This document shows positions 1-8,107 of a DNA stretch of 64,000 bases, in pieces. Below the pieces are notes generated by a model that did not search any database, was not told the DNA's origin, and worked only from the letters and a program-made list of their open reading frames with translations. Source of the DNA: Pseudarthrobacter sulfonivorans (GTDB taxonomy: Bacteria; Actinomycetota; Actinomycetes; Actinomycetales; Micrococcaceae); assembly GCF_014712225.1 (NCBI RefSeq), contig NZ_JACXBW010000014.1:1-64000 (forward strand), read 5' to 3'. The position numbers were made by a program, and so were the translations under genes. The first letter of the stretch is position 1, and every line of letters starts with the position of its first letter.

Positions 1-131
1 TAAAAACCAGGAGCCGCTCACCGCTGCCCATTGACAACCAGATCTACATATCAGTGGGGGCCCCCTGGGTGCTCACCGGACTGGCTGGTGTTGCAGCGGT
101 CCGGGCGCTGCGAAAGCACCGCACAGCCTAA
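1..131 (+). CDS. 3' end of a probable membrane protein (partial)
   Basis: An open frame enters from the left edge (codons in phase with position 3) and stops at the TAA at 129-131. The last 43 residues contain one hydrophobic stretch, APWVLTGLAGVAAVRAL, followed by a basic tail RKHRTA, which is typical of a final membrane helix with a cytoplasmic positive end. A 13-bp perfect hairpin follows at 160-200, as expected after a real gene. The rest of the gene is outside the window and the family cannot be named. The frame is short, so chance openness is possible. Confidence 0.45.
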   Translation, partial: KTRSRSPLPIDNQIYISVGAPWVLTGLAGVAAVRALRKHRTA

Positions 132-159
132 CAACAACAGCCCTGCAGCGGTGGCGAAC

Positions 160-200
160 TACGGGTGTCACCAGCAGCGCGTGCGCCGGTGACACCCGTA
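160..200 (+). terminator. Hairpin after the left-edge gene
   Basis: Perfect 13-bp inverted repeat, TACGGGTGTCACC at 160-172 and its complement at 188-200, with a 15-base loop. There is no clear T-tract, which is common for actinobacterial terminators. It lies 29 bases after the TAA at 131. Confidence 0.6.
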
Positions 201-363
201 CGTCTTACTGGGCGAGGTCCGCGGGCAAGGATGATGGAGACCGCGAACAGGACTTGGTTCGGGAAAGCGGCTGGGAAGAAGCCTGCAGACATACATCGCG
301 CTGGATCCGGAGGAGAAAAATCGTGCCAAAAAAGTTCATCCCCGCCCTTTGCGGTAGCTTGCC

Positions 364-1365
364 GTGACGAATCGGATCCGGGTCGGGTTGGTGGCAGACC
401 CTGCCTCGCCCACGGAGATCGCGTGCCTGCTGACAGACCTCGAGCCACCGGGCGACCGGGACGGCGAGGACTGGACCATCGAGATCGTCAGCGAACCATT
501 CACCATGGATTCCGAGGACGTCGAAACTGCCCTGGTCCGGCTGCGTGATCATGCTCGTCAACACGACTGGGAAATTGTCATCGGGCTGACAGAACTTCCG
601 TTTCGTGACGGGGATGACCGCCGTTACCTGCTCACAGAAACCGACCCGCAGCAACGCACAGCTGTGCTGTCGCTGCCGGCGCTGGGCGGGTTCGGTATGC
701 GGGCGCGTGCCCGGCATGCAGTGCGCACGCTGATCGGCGGCATGGCAACGGACACGCAGGCGGGACACAGCGAACCGATGCCCCGCTTCACCAGCCGTTG
801 GCGCCTGCTCGTGGGAATGGTGCTTGCCAACCGTCCGTGGCTCCTGGTGCCCGGACTTAAGTCCGCGCTCGTGGCGGCGCTGACAACAGGGGCGGTAGCC
901 ACAATCAACTCCACGGTTTGGCTGCTCGCGGGCTCCCTGCAACCGTGGCGCCTCATAGTGGCGACGATCGTCTCCATTGCCCTCATTGTTGCCTGGCTTG
1001 TGATCGACGGCGAACTGTGGGACCGACCCGACAACGATTCGGCGGACGCCAGGGAAAGGTCCCGCCTGTACAACACCTCCACGCTGATAACGCTGACCAT
1101 CGGAATAATCATCTGCTACCTGGCGCTCTACGTAGTCAACCTGGCCTGGGCGATGTTCGTCCTCGACCCGGCCATAATGGGCGGCTACCTCCAGCAAACG
1201 CTCGACTATGGCGACCTGTTCGTCCTGACCTGGTTTGTCGCGTCGGCGGCAACCGTCGGCGGTGCCCTCGGCACCGGCCTCGAGTCGGAGGAAGCAATCC
1301 GCGCGGCCGCGTACTCCAAACGGGAGGAGGAGCGCCGCACCCGCCTCGCACGCGCGCAAACCTAA
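364..1365 (+). CDS. Uncharacterised membrane protein, 333 aa
   Basis: I do not recognise a named function. The first 150 residues or so are soluble-looking, with strand-helix alternation such as IRVGLVADPASPTEI and WEIVIGLTELPF. The C-terminal half has four probable membrane helices, at about 160-182, 195-215, 241-268 and 277-298. It ends in a charged tail rich in R, K and E that would face the cytoplasm. Similar two-part proteins occur in actinobacteria without assigned roles (from memory). The start is a GTG at 364. A long opposite-strand frame covers the same bases, but its composition (R, G and H rich) marks it as a shadow. The gene appears to be a single transcription unit. Confidence 0.7.
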   Translation: MTNRIRVGLVADPASPTEIACLLTDLEPPGDRDGEDWTIEIVSEPFTMDSEDVETALVRLRDHARQHDWEIVIGLTELPFRDGDDRRYLLTETDPQQRTAVLSLPALGGFGMRARARHAVRTLIGGMATDTQAGHSEPMPRFTSRWRLLVGMVLANRPWLLVPGLKSALVAALTTGAVATINSTVWLLAGSLQPWRLIVATIVSIALIVAWLVIDGELWDRPDNDSADARERSRLYNTSTLITLTIGIIICYLALYVVNLAWAMFVLDPAIMGGYLQQTLDYGDLFVLTWFVASAATVGGALGTGLESEEAIRAAAYSKREEERRTRLARAQT

Positions 1366-1431
1366 TCCGGATGCGAGGCTGGCAATCGGCCCCATCACCG
1401 CCGTCGTCCCAAAATGACGGCTTCAAATCAG

Positions 1432-1660
1432 GGACTTCAGCCCCTGGCACGCGAGCGGCACGGACTGTCTTGGGAACGGTACAGCGTGCTGCCGCAACGC
1501 TACCTAACGCACGTGAAACTCCTGCTCTCACCTGAACTCTTCGTCATCGGAGGTGGCATTTCCCAACGCACGCGCGAATACCTGCCCCACCTGAGACTTC
1601 GGACGCGTCCTTCGCAACCAGGCAGGCATAATCGGGTCGGCCATTCGCACGGTTACTTAG
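1432..1660 (+). pseudogene. ppgK: Relic of polyphosphate glucokinase (C-terminal part)
   Basis: The frame from about 1432 reads LSWERY, then YLTHVKLLLSPELFVIGGGI and EYLPHLRLRT. This matches the C-terminal region of ROK-family polyphosphate/ATP glucokinases, where LLFSPELFIVGGG and a following LRTPIVPA segment are conserved. At about 1606 the frame shifts by +1 and continues as VLRNQAGIIGSAI, ending at TAG 1658-1660, which is the expected C-terminus. About five residues (the PIVPA part) are missing at the junction, so a small deletion caused the shift. No N-terminal kinase part, ATP-binding motif or start is present upstream. This is a decayed fragment. A functional copy elsewhere would be expected in this group. 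Confidence 0.8.
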
Positions 1661-1692
1661 GAACACAGACCTGCCGGGTTGGGGCACACGTC

Positions 1693-1708
1693 AACCTGAC
1701 GTCAGGCA
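1693..1708. repeat. 16-bp exact repeat with a 12-bp palindrome, copy 1
   Basis: AACCTGACGTCAGGCA, containing the perfect palindrome CCTGACGTCAGG. An identical 16-mer lies at 23974-23989. Each copy is close to a gene relic (ppgK here, a serine recombinase there), so it may be a transposon-related site. Nothing else is recognised between 1660 and 1878. Confidence 0.6.
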
Positions 1709-1877
1709 GCTTCGCAAACATCGTCAGAATAAGGTCCGTTGCGCCGATTCTGGACATACCGATGTGAAAGCCCTAAATTCCAAGCTGACACTTTTGAGCG
1801 GAGGGCTGAATGGCGGGTCGGCGCGAATCTTGCGCCGTCGCCGTCGCCGTCGCAGTCGCGGCAAGGACCGGCCAGGC

Positions 1878-2681
1878 CTAGCGCTTCCCCTTCTTCCGTG
1901 AGCCCTTGGCGCGGCCCTTGTCCGGGTTGGGCGCATACCGCTGGGCCACCTTGGGTTTCTTAACGGCAGGTCCGCGCCGGTCCGGCTTCGGTTCCTTCTT
2001 GGGTTTCTCCTGCTGGGCCGAGGGCTGCCGGGAGCTGGCAGCCGTCCGGCCGCGGACGATCCCGATGAACTCCTCGATGATCTCGTCCGTCGAGTCGCTC
2101 GGCCAGGCCAGCCCAATCTCGGTGACCGGCGCGCCCGTGAGGCGCCGGGCCACCGTGTCCTTGACGTTGAAGTGCCGGGCCACGGACATCGGCAGGATGA
2201 CCAGGCCAGCGCCGGACGCCACCACCTGCATGGCCATCTCCGGGCCACCGAGTTCCGCGACGTCCAGGAATGTTTCCTGGGCCAGGTCTTCCAGGGCCAC
2301 CTCCTCAAACACCGAGATCTCGTGCCCCTTCGGCGCCACCACCACCGGCTGCTCCTCGTACAGGGGGATCACGTTGAGGCCTTCGCGCTCCACCGGAAGC
2401 CGGACGAAGCTGAGGTCCGCGGTACCGTCCCTTAATACGGACAGCTGCGCGCCGTCGTCGGACATAAAGGACTCCAGCGGGATGTCCAGCACGCGCTCTT
2501 CCCAGCGGCGGATCCACTTCCCGGGCGTCACGCCGGCCACGTAGGCGAAACGCAGCACGCGGGGCGCCTCCTGCTCCGTGGCTTCGGAGGGGACGCTATC
2601 GGAGGCGCTGGCGTTTTGCGGGGATTCATTGTCGGCGGGCACGTCTTCACAGTACCGCCCGCCCGGATACCCTTGAAGCAT
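1878..2681 (-). CDS. LysR-type effector-binding domain protein without a DNA-binding domain
   Basis: About 267 aa. The central part (APRVLRFAYVAGVTPGKW, then LRDGTADLSFVRLP, LYEEQPVVVAPKGHEI and VVASGAGLVILPMSVAR) follows the two-lobed LysR substrate-binding fold in order. The N-terminal winged helix-turn-helix is absent; in its place is a short acidic leader. The C-terminus is a long basic tail (KKEPKPDRRGPAVKKPK to RKKGKR) that could bind nucleic acid. The open frame runs further upstream to 2738, but it would then overlap the divergent gene that starts at 2680. The ATG at 2681 overlaps that start by two bases, and a GTG at 2642 is also possible. Ligand and role are unknown. Confidence 0.75.
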   Translation of the reverse strand: MLQGYPGGRYCEDVPADNESPQNASASDSVPSEATEQEAPRVLRFAYVAGVTPGKWIRRWEERVLDIPLESFMSDDGAQLSVLRDGTADLSFVRLPVEREGLNVIPLYEEQPVVVAPKGHEISVFEEVALEDLAQETFLDVAELGGPEMAMQVVASGAGLVILPMSVARHFNVKDTVARRLTGAPVTEIGLAWPSDSTDEIIEEFIGIVRGRTAASSRQPSAQQEKPKKEPKPDRRGPAVKKPKVAQRYAPNPDKGRAKGSRKKGKR

Positions 2682-3084
2682 GACCTCTGCAAACTCCCAG
2701 TCCATGAAGCCGGCCACCGTTGCCAAAAAACTTGGCATCTACCTGCCCGCAACACCGCAGGAGTTCCAGGATTCGACCATCACCCGCGCCGATTTCGCCG
2801 AGCTCCAGGCCAACCCGCCGGAGTGGCTCGCAGAGCTGCGCCGCAACGGCCCGCACCCCCGCCCGGTGGTCGCCCAGAAGCTGAACGTCTCCATCAGCGG
2901 CCTGGCCCGCGGCGGCGTTGAAGAAGCGCTCACGACGGCGGAAATCACCGCGCTGCTGCAGGCTCCCCCTGCGTGGCTGGTCACCGAGCGTTCGACCCAC
3001 GCGGCCGTCCGCGCGGAAGCCCAGCGCGTCAAGGACGAAGCTGCGAAGAAGGACGCGAAGAAGGACCGCGCGAAGGCCGAGTAG
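2680..3084 (+). CDS. DUF5997 family protein
   Basis: 134 aa. It begins with a lysine-containing helical segment (SMKPATVAKKLGIYLPATPQEFQ), followed by a conserved block LQANPPEWLAELRRNGPHPR and VVAQKLNVSISGLARGGV. It ends in an alternating K/A/E coil (AKKDAKKDRAKAE). This is the pattern of the small actinobacterial DUF5997 family, function unknown. The VAKKLNVSISGL-type segment resembles a helix-turn-helix, so DNA binding is possible but unproven. It is divergent from the LysR-like protein, with start codons overlapping by two bases, and the two may act together. Confidence 0.8.
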   Translation: MTSANSQSMKPATVAKKLGIYLPATPQEFQDSTITRADFAELQANPPEWLAELRRNGPHPRPVVAQKLNVSISGLARGGVEEALTTAEITALLQAPPAWLVTERSTHAAVRAEAQRVKDEAAKKDAKKDRAKAE

Positions 3085-3131
3085 CAGGCACCGACTGAGT
3101 TGCCCGCGCAGCTCAGGCCGCCAGGAAACCT

Positions 3132-3182
3132 AAGCTTGTTCGCGGATCCGCACCTACAAGGCCCGGATCCGCGGACAAGCTT
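3132..3182. terminator. Bidirectional terminator hairpin
   Basis: A 19-bp stem with one G-T pair: AAGCTTGTTCGCGGATCCG at 3132-3150 and its complement at 3164-3182, with a 13-base loop. It separates the convergent DUF5997 and VOC genes. Confidence 0.85.
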
Positions 3183-3202
3183 CTGTTTTGCCAGGGAAAT
3201 TT

Positions 3203-3583
3203 TCAGTCCTGGTGCAGCTGCACCAGGTTTCCGCAGCCGTCCTCGAACACTGCAGTGATTCCGTACGGGTTCTCCGCCGGTTCGCCCGTGAACCTCACAC
3301 CGGCCGCCACCAGCCGTTCGTACTCGGCCTGTACGTCCGGTACGCCGAAGACGATGGCCGGCATGCCGGCGTCGTGCACCGCGTTCATGTAGTCCGCACC
3401 GATCGGGTTGTCGCTTGGCTCCAGCAGCAGCCCCACCGAACTGTCATCGGCGCCCGGGTCCTTAATGATGAAGAGGTTGTGTTCGGGCATCGCCATCAGC
3501 GTTTCGAACCCGAGGGTCCCGGTGTAGAACGCGTGGGCGGTAGCCGGATCCGTGACATGGATGCTGCACATTTTCATTCGCAT
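3203..3583 (-). CDS. VOC superfamily (glyoxalase/bleomycin-resistance fold) protein
   Basis: 126 aa, the usual length of a single VOC domain made of two beta-alpha-beta-beta-beta units. Visible signatures are the start (MRMKMCSIHVTDPATAHAFY), GTLGFETLMAMPEHNLFII, the central EPSDNP, VPDVQAEYERLVAAGVRF, and the C-terminal EDGCGNLVQLHQD, whose Glu/His positions commonly bind metal or substrate. Such proteins may be dioxygenases, isomerases or drug-binding proteins. The sequence does not say which. It is convergent with DUF5997 across a strong terminator. Confidence 0.85.
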   Translation of the reverse strand: MRMKMCSIHVTDPATAHAFYTGTLGFETLMAMPEHNLFIIKDPGADDSSVGLLLEPSDNPIGADYMNAVHDAGMPAIVFGVPDVQAEYERLVAAGVRFTGEPAENPYGITAVFEDGCGNLVQLHQD

Positions 3584-3738
3584 GGTCCCAAGCTACCCGG
3601 CCCCGGACAGGCGTGGGAGCCGCCAGCGCGCAAAACCCGTCGGGACCCCGGCAGCCCATTGACCCCAGTCCCCGCAGGGGATGCAATGGAGGGAGAGTCC
3701 GGAATCCTGGGCCGGGCCTGATACGGGGAGGTGCCGAC

Positions 3739-4332
3739 GTGCCGGCATTTGCAGAATCCGTCCCGGTGGGAGCGTTTCAGCTGGTGTTCTGGGGCGCGGT
3801 GCTGGTGTGCGCGGTGGCCGCCACCGTCCTGGCTGTCCGCCACCATTCGACGCCGGCGCCCGGGGCAAGTGCCCCCGACACGGTGTTCTGGGACGTTTTT
3901 ATGGGATCGGCCGTGGCCATCCCGGCGATTCTGATTCCCTCGTTGGCGGCGCCGTGGTCCGGCGCCGTGCTCACAGTGCTGGGCGTCGGGGCGGGCATGG
4001 CGGCGTACCGAAGCAGCCCGCGGATCACCGCCTGGCACTCACGGCTCCGGCAGCAACGCCTGGACCAGCCCGTTTACACTGCGGCACAGGCTGAGCACGA
4101 CACACTGCTGGCCCGCTGGCGCCACTACGAACTGGACCCCGCCAGCTGCATCGACTATCCCGCCATGACGGATGTCCGGCTTCCTGAAACGTCGGCACTG
4201 ATCAAGGCCATGCGGGAGGCTGAGCAGCTGCGGGCCGGGCGGCACCAAGGTTACGCTCCCGCCGTCGCACGCTTTGCCGTTGCCCTCACCGCCGCCGAGC
4301 AGGCCGCGGGGATCCCGGCCGCCCGAAGTTAA
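3739..4332 (+). CDS. Uncharacterised membrane protein, 197 aa
   Basis: The open frame begins at 3613, but the GTG at 3739 is the better start. It has a strong Shine-Dalgarno (GGGGAGG, 3724-3730), and the residues before it are low-complexity arginine and glycine. The protein has three likely helices at about 10-31 (VGAFQLVFWGAVLVCAVAATVLAV), 50-66 and 68-86. A soluble C-terminal region of about 100 residues follows (HDTLLARWRHYELDPASCIDYPAMTDVRLPETSALIKAMREAEQLR). Proteins with this layout occur in Arthrobacter-type genomes without known function. No partner gene is evident. Confidence 0.7.
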   Translation: MPAFAESVPVGAFQLVFWGAVLVCAVAATVLAVRHHSTPAPGASAPDTVFWDVFMGSAVAIPAILIPSLAAPWSGAVLTVLGVGAGMAAYRSSPRITAWHSRLRQQRLDQPVYTAAQAEHDTLLARWRHYELDPASCIDYPAMTDVRLPETSALIKAMREAEQLRAGRHQGYAPAVARFAVALTAAEQAAGIPAARS

Positions 4333-4385
4333 CTGCTGTGTCGCCGCCGCTGGAGTCCGGCGGCGGGGCGCCGTAGCATCCGAGG

Positions 4386-4988
4386 ATGGAACCCACAGAA
4401 GCGGACATCCGTGACCAGTTCGGCAGGCGCCTGGAGGACAAGGGGGCCTGGCGGCAGGCGACCACCCTCGCGGGGGCAGGGGAACTGACGGCCAGGTGGC
4501 TGGAGGGCCACAGCGAATACCAGGCCGCCACTTTCACTGTCCGCTTCGACGACGAAACCGCACCGATCGCCGTCGAGCTGGCCGCCCTCAACCGGAACGG
4601 GCTTTTCACGAAGGAATCCCAGCCCGGCCTGCGTTCCGATGACTCAGCGCAGCGCCAGTACGTCACCGGATTCTGCAGCGCCGAAGTGGCCGCCGACCTG
4701 CTCGCCCTGTCCACCCGCACCGAACTGGTGACGGTGGCGCACGCCCCCGGCGAGGCCAGCAGCGCCGCCATCCCCGTCACGCTCGACGGCGACGAGGTAG
4801 TCACCGTCCTTGGCTCCAGTGAGAACCCGGTGGACGAGGAGCAGATCCAGGACTGGGCGGACGAAACCAACGAAACCCTGGCGCTGCTGCTCGCCGACTC
4901 CTGGTACGTGGAAATCCTGGACCCGCTCTGGGGCCGAAATGACGTGCTGCTGCCGGCCGTCCTCGCCACGCTGACTGCGCGGCAGTAG
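4386..4988 (+). CDS. Hypothetical protein resembling DUF6919
   Basis: 200 aa, soluble, acidic. The N-terminal half has the order GELTARWLEG, then LAALNRNGLFTKESQPG and QRQYVTGFCSAEVA. I associate this arrangement with DUF6919 proteins of actinobacteria, which have no known biochemical role. The C-terminal half ends in a helix with aromatic residues (WADETNETLALLLADSWYVEILDPLWG). The stop codon lies within a 9-bp hairpin (4975-4998). It stands alone, 53 bases after its neighbour and convergent with the stress-type flavoprotein. The family assignment is from memory. Confidence 0.65.
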   Translation: MEPTEADIRDQFGRRLEDKGAWRQATTLAGAGELTARWLEGHSEYQAATFTVRFDDETAPIAVELAALNRNGLFTKESQPGLRSDDSAQRQYVTGFCSAEVAADLLALSTRTELVTVAHAPGEASSAAIPVTLDGDEVVTVLGSSENPVDEEQIQDWADETNETLALLLADSWYVEILDPLWGRNDVLLPAVLATLTARQ

Positions 4989-4998
4989 GGCCGCGCAG
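4975..4998. terminator. Hairpin spanning a stop codon
   Basis: CTGCGCGGC at 4975-4983 pairs with GCCGCGCAG at 4990-4998 around a 6-base loop. The loop holds most of the stop codon of the 4386 gene. It lies between convergent genes. Confidence 0.6.
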
Positions 4999-5014
4999 CC
5001 AACGGAACAGCTCC

Positions 5015-5497
5015 CTAGAGCTCTACCGTCCCGCTTTCGCCCACGCTCATCCGGCTGTGGGTCACCTTGGACTTCACCCACTGGAGGACCGTGGCCGCTG
5101 TTCCGCCGGGGCTGGTCCAGTATTCGGCGGAGTCCGAATCCACGCGGAGCAGGCACACTTCGGGAGTGTCCGGCCCGTCCGGGAACCAGGCTTCAACAGT
5201 CTGGTTCCACATTTCGCGGATCTTGGCCCGGTCGGTGACCACTTCGGCGGTGCCTGCCACCGATACCCACTCGGTGCGCTTCCCGAACGAAACATTGACC
5301 CGCGGGTCGGCCCGGACGTGGGCCACCTGCGAGGTGCCCTGTCCCGTGAAGAACCACAGGTCGCCGTCGTCCTTAACATCCTGGACGGCGAGCGGGCGGC
5401 TGACCAGGGCACCCTCTTCGTTGATGGTGGTCAACATTCCGATGTGGGAATCGTTGATGATGTCCGTAACTTTGCTGATGTTCTCAGTCTCCGTCAT
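5015..5497 (-). CDS. Pyridoxamine 5'-phosphate oxidase-fold general stress protein
   Basis: 160 aa from the ATG at 5497, which has a good Shine-Dalgarno (ACGAGGTGAGAGC); the frame extends to 5587 without support. It shows the split-barrel flavin-binding pattern: SHIGMLTTINEEGALVSRPL, DGDLWFFTGQGTSQVAHV, PRVNVSFGKRTEWVSVAGTAEVV, then VEAWFPDGPD and LLRVDSDSAEYW. This is the GSP26-like branch, whose members bind FMN, FAD or F420, often in oxidative stress. The true substrate is unknown. A perfect 12-bp palindrome lies 54 bases upstream of the start (5551-5562). Confidence 0.85.
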   Translation of the reverse strand: MTETENISKVTDIINDSHIGMLTTINEEGALVSRPLAVQDVKDDGDLWFFTGQGTSQVAHVRADPRVNVSFGKRTEWVSVAGTAEVVTDRAKIREMWNQTVEAWFPDGPDTPEVCLLRVDSDSAEYWTSPGGTAATVLQWVKSKVTHSRMSVGESGTVEL

Positions 5498-5550
5498 GCT
5501 CTCACCTCGTTCTGATCCAACCGGGGAAGTTCCCCCCGCCAGCCTATTGG

Positions 5551-5562
5551 TAAGCATGCTTA
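5551..5562. promoter_or_regulatory. Palindromic site upstream of the stress flavoprotein
   Basis: TAAGCATGCTTA is a perfect 12-bp palindrome 54 bases before the ATG at 5497. The position suits an operator or a core promoter element. The protein that would bind it is not known. Confidence 0.4.
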
Positions 5563-5613
5563 GAATCCACCCCGGGTTCGTGGGCACCCAGGCCGCGCCC
5601 CGCCGTCGGGCGC

Positions 5614-6018
5614 CTAGAAGTGGGAGTTGCCGGCCTTGACGGCGAGCACGGGACGGTCGGCCTGCATCAGGATCCTCTGGGCGTGGCTGCCGAGGATGAA
5701 CTTGCCTACCTGGGAACGGTGCCGCAGCCCGATCACAATGAGGGACGCGTCCACCTGGCGTGCCACCTCCAGGAACTCATCGGCCAGGTCATTCAGGTAG
5801 GGGGGCTGCATCACGGTTGCCGTGACACCTGCGTCCTCCGCCCGGCGGGCGGCGTCCGCCAGCAGGTCCGACGGCGCCACGGACTTGTCCACGAGCGCGC
5901 CCTCGCGGGCCGAATTGACGATCACCAGGTCCTCCTTCCGGAGGGTGGCCTCGGCGATGCCCGCCACCAGGGCGGCTTCCCCGGCAGGGGTGGGGACGAA
6001 TCCAACGATGATGCTCAT
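5614..6018 (-). CDS. Universal stress protein (UspA family), last gene of the tct operon
   Basis: 134 aa, one Usp domain. The N-terminus MSIIVGFVPTPAGEAAL forms the first strand and nucleotide loop. The C-terminal part has the ATP-binding pattern seen in MJ0577-type Usps: VIGLRHRSQVGKFILGSHAQ, followed by ADRPVLAVK. Its ATG overlaps the tctA stop by four bases (6015-6018), so it is translationally coupled to the transporter. Usp genes attached to tct operons suggest sensing or tuning of transport, but that is inference. Confidence 0.9.
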   Translation of the reverse strand: MSIIVGFVPTPAGEAALVAGIAEATLRKEDLVIVNSAREGALVDKSVAPSDLLADAARRAEDAGVTATVMQPPYLNDLADEFLEVARQVDASLIVIGLRHRSQVGKFILGSHAQRILMQADRPVLAVKAGNSHF

Positions 6019-7547
6019 ACCTTCTCCTTGATTTCTGAGGCTGCCGTGACGGCCGGGGTGGAGGCCTTGCGCTTGGCTGCCGCGCCGCGGATGACCGGCA
6101 GCACGGCGACCAGGACGAACACCACCAGCAGCGTGGCCGAGATGGGACGGCCGAAGAAGCCGGTCGGGTCTCCGCCGAACACCAGCAGGGAGCGCCGCAT
6201 GGAGCTTTCCAGCAGCTCCCCGAGCACGAAGGCCAGCACCAGGGGTCCGGGCTCGAAGCCGAACTTCTTCATGAGGTAGCCGACGATGCCGAAGACCACC
6301 ACGAGCGTCACATCGAACATGCTGTTGTTGATGGTGTAGGCGCCCAGCAGCGTGATGAGCGCCGTGACCGGAGCCAGGATGGCCGCCCGGACGCGCAGGA
6401 TCTTCACGAAGATGCCCACGAGCGGCAGGCTCATGATCAGCAGCAGGATGTTGCCGATGTACATGGAGTTCACCACGCCCCAGAACAGCTCGGGGTTCTG
6501 CTCCACCAGCTGCGGCCCGGGGGTGACGCCCTGGATGAGCAGGGCACCGAACATCAGCGCCATGGTGGCGTTGGCGGGGATGCCGAGGGTCAGCAGCGGG
6601 ATGAAGGAGGACGTGGCGGCGGCGTTGTTGGCGGTTTCCGGGCCGGCCACACCTTCGGGAGCGCCCTTGCCGAAGCGTTCGGGCTGCTTGGCGCGCTTCT
6701 TTTCCATGGCGTAGGAGGCCATCGAGGCGATCGTCGCACCGCCGCCGGGGAGGATGCCCAGGAAGAATCCCAGGACGGAGCCGCGCCCGATTGCGCCGGA
6801 TGCCTGCTTGAGGTCGTTCCGGGACGGCCAGACGTTGGTAACTTTCGACGGCGCCTTCGCGGCCCGGTGCCTCTCCTCCAGGTTGTAGAGGATCTCGCCG
6901 AGGCCGAAGAGACCCATCGCGATCGGCACAAAATCGATGCCGTCCGCCAGCTGCAGGTTGCCGAAGGTGAAGCGGCTTGCGCCGGTGAAGATGTCCCGCC
7001 CGACAGTGGCGAGCAGGAGTCCCAGGGCCGCGGCGATGAGCGCCTTGGCTTTTGATCCGTTGCTGATGGTGGCCACCAGGAGGATGCCCAGCAGCGCCAG
7101 TGCGGTGTATTCAGGCGGGCCGAAGTCCAGGGCGAAGCTGGCCACGATGGGGGCCAGGAACGTCAGGCCGATGATGGCTGCCGTTCCGCCGATGAAGGAA
7201 CCAATGGCCGCCAGGCCCAGCGCGGTGCCGGCCTTGCCCTGTTTGGCCATCTGGTAGCCGTCGAAGACGGTGACCACGGAGGACGCCTCGCCGGGGAGGC
7301 GCAGCAGCACCGAGGTAATGGTGCCGCCGTACTGGGCGCCGTAGAAAATACCGGCCAGCATGATGATGGCCGTGACGGGCTCAACGTTGTAGGTGAGCGG
7401 AAGCAGAATGGCGATGGTTGCCGCGGGCCCCAGTCCGGGCAGCACACCGATCAGCATGCCGATGACAACGCCGATCAGGCAGTACAGGAGGTTTGTCGGC
7501 TCCAGGACCACCACAAATCCGTTGATGACGGGATTCAGAAAATCCAC
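6015..7547 (-). CDS. tctA: TTT transporter large membrane subunit TctA
   Basis: 510 aa from a GTG at 7547, which has an AGGAGAA Shine-Dalgarno and lies 8 bases after the tctB stop. The frame running to 7688 lies inside tctB. About 12 membrane helices are visible. The TctA signature region GMLIGVLPGLGPAATIAILLP is near residue 30, with a second related loop LGILPGGGATIASMASYAMEKK. Conserved PEGVAGPETANNAAATSSFIPLLTLGIP follows. The protein forms the channel with TctB and receives an organic acid from TctC, driven by an ion gradient. The neighbouring catabolic genes point to an aldarate (for example glucarate), not citrate, as substrate; this is inferred from the shared promoter element. Confidence 0.93.
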   Translation of the reverse strand: MDFLNPVINGFVVVLEPTNLLYCLIGVVIGMLIGVLPGLGPAATIAILLPLTYNVEPVTAIIMLAGIFYGAQYGGTITSVLLRLPGEASSVVTVFDGYQMAKQGKAGTALGLAAIGSFIGGTAAIIGLTFLAPIVASFALDFGPPEYTALALLGILLVATISNGSKAKALIAAALGLLLATVGRDIFTGASRFTFGNLQLADGIDFVPIAMGLFGLGEILYNLEERHRAAKAPSKVTNVWPSRNDLKQASGAIGRGSVLGFFLGILPGGGATIASMASYAMEKKRAKQPERFGKGAPEGVAGPETANNAAATSSFIPLLTLGIPANATMALMFGALLIQGVTPGPQLVEQNPELFWGVVNSMYIGNILLLIMSLPLVGIFVKILRVRAAILAPVTALITLLGAYTINNSMFDVTLVVVFGIVGYLMKKFGFEPGPLVLAFVLGELLESSMRRSLLVFGGDPTGFFGRPISATLLVVFVLVAVLPVIRGAAAKRKASTPAVTAASEIKEKV

Positions 7548-7555
7548 GGGTTCTC

Positions 7556-8107
7556 CTAGAAGAGGTGGGGAATGGAAGTGCCGAGCGCGAGGACGAAGAT
7601 GCCATAAAAGGCAATGACCACGCTTGCGCTGACAACGAGGGTGGCGCGCCAGGTTTCGCCGCCCAGGAAGCGCATCCAGATGACGCACAGCACCAGCGCC
7701 GGAAGTTCAAAGCCGATCAGCGGCATCAGTGCCACCATGGCGGCGAGGGTCACCAGTCCGGTGAGCGGAGCTGTGGACATGCGGGTGAATTTCTCCGCGT
7801 CCCGGTTGTGGCGGCCTGCGATCAGCTGGAACAGGCCCAGTGCCACCATGACGCAGCTGATGATGAACGGCCAGAGGCCGGGCTGCGGGCTGGCCGGAGT
7901 GCCCAGGCCCATCGCAACAGAGAGGACGACGGCGGCGATCCCCACTCCGAGGACCACCAGCGAGGAGGCTGCGTTGGCCAGGGCCCCTGCCGCCGGAGGC
8001 TTCTCTTCCTCCCACTGGGCGGCAAGCTGCTCCGGCGTCAGGTCGTCCGCCTCGGCGGCGTCCGCCTCCACGGCGGGCTCTGCGGGAGTTTCCTTCACTG
8101 GAATCAC
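7556..8107 (-). CDS. tctB: TTT transporter small membrane subunit TctB
   Basis: 183 aa with a GTG start at 8107 that overlaps the tctC stop (GTGA). The first 55 residues are acidic and hydrophilic (VKETPAEPAVEADAAEADDLTPEQ). Four helices follow: SSLVVLGVGIAAVVLSVAMGL, GLWPFIISCVMVALGLFQLIA, LTGLVTLAAMVALMPLIGF, and the pair around WRATLVVSASVVIAFYGIF. The order of helices and the PQPGLWP loop are typical of TctB. TctB sequences vary widely, so the call rests on this topology and on its place between tctC and tctA. Confidence 0.88.
   Translation of the reverse strand: MIPVKETPAEPAVEADAAEADDLTPEQLAAQWEEEKPPAAGALANAASSLVVLGVGIAAVVLSVAMGLGTPASPQPGLWPFIISCVMVALGLFQLIAGRHNRDAEKFTRMSTAPLTGLVTLAAMVALMPLIGFELPALVLCVIWMRFLGGETWRATLVVSASVVIAFYGIFVLALGTSIPHLF

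Noticed and set aside
205..1398. 397-codon open frame on the minus strand opposite the first full gene
   Set aside because: It is rich in R, G, H and Q without any fold pattern, and the plus-strand frame has helices and a coherent composition. It is a GC-driven shadow.
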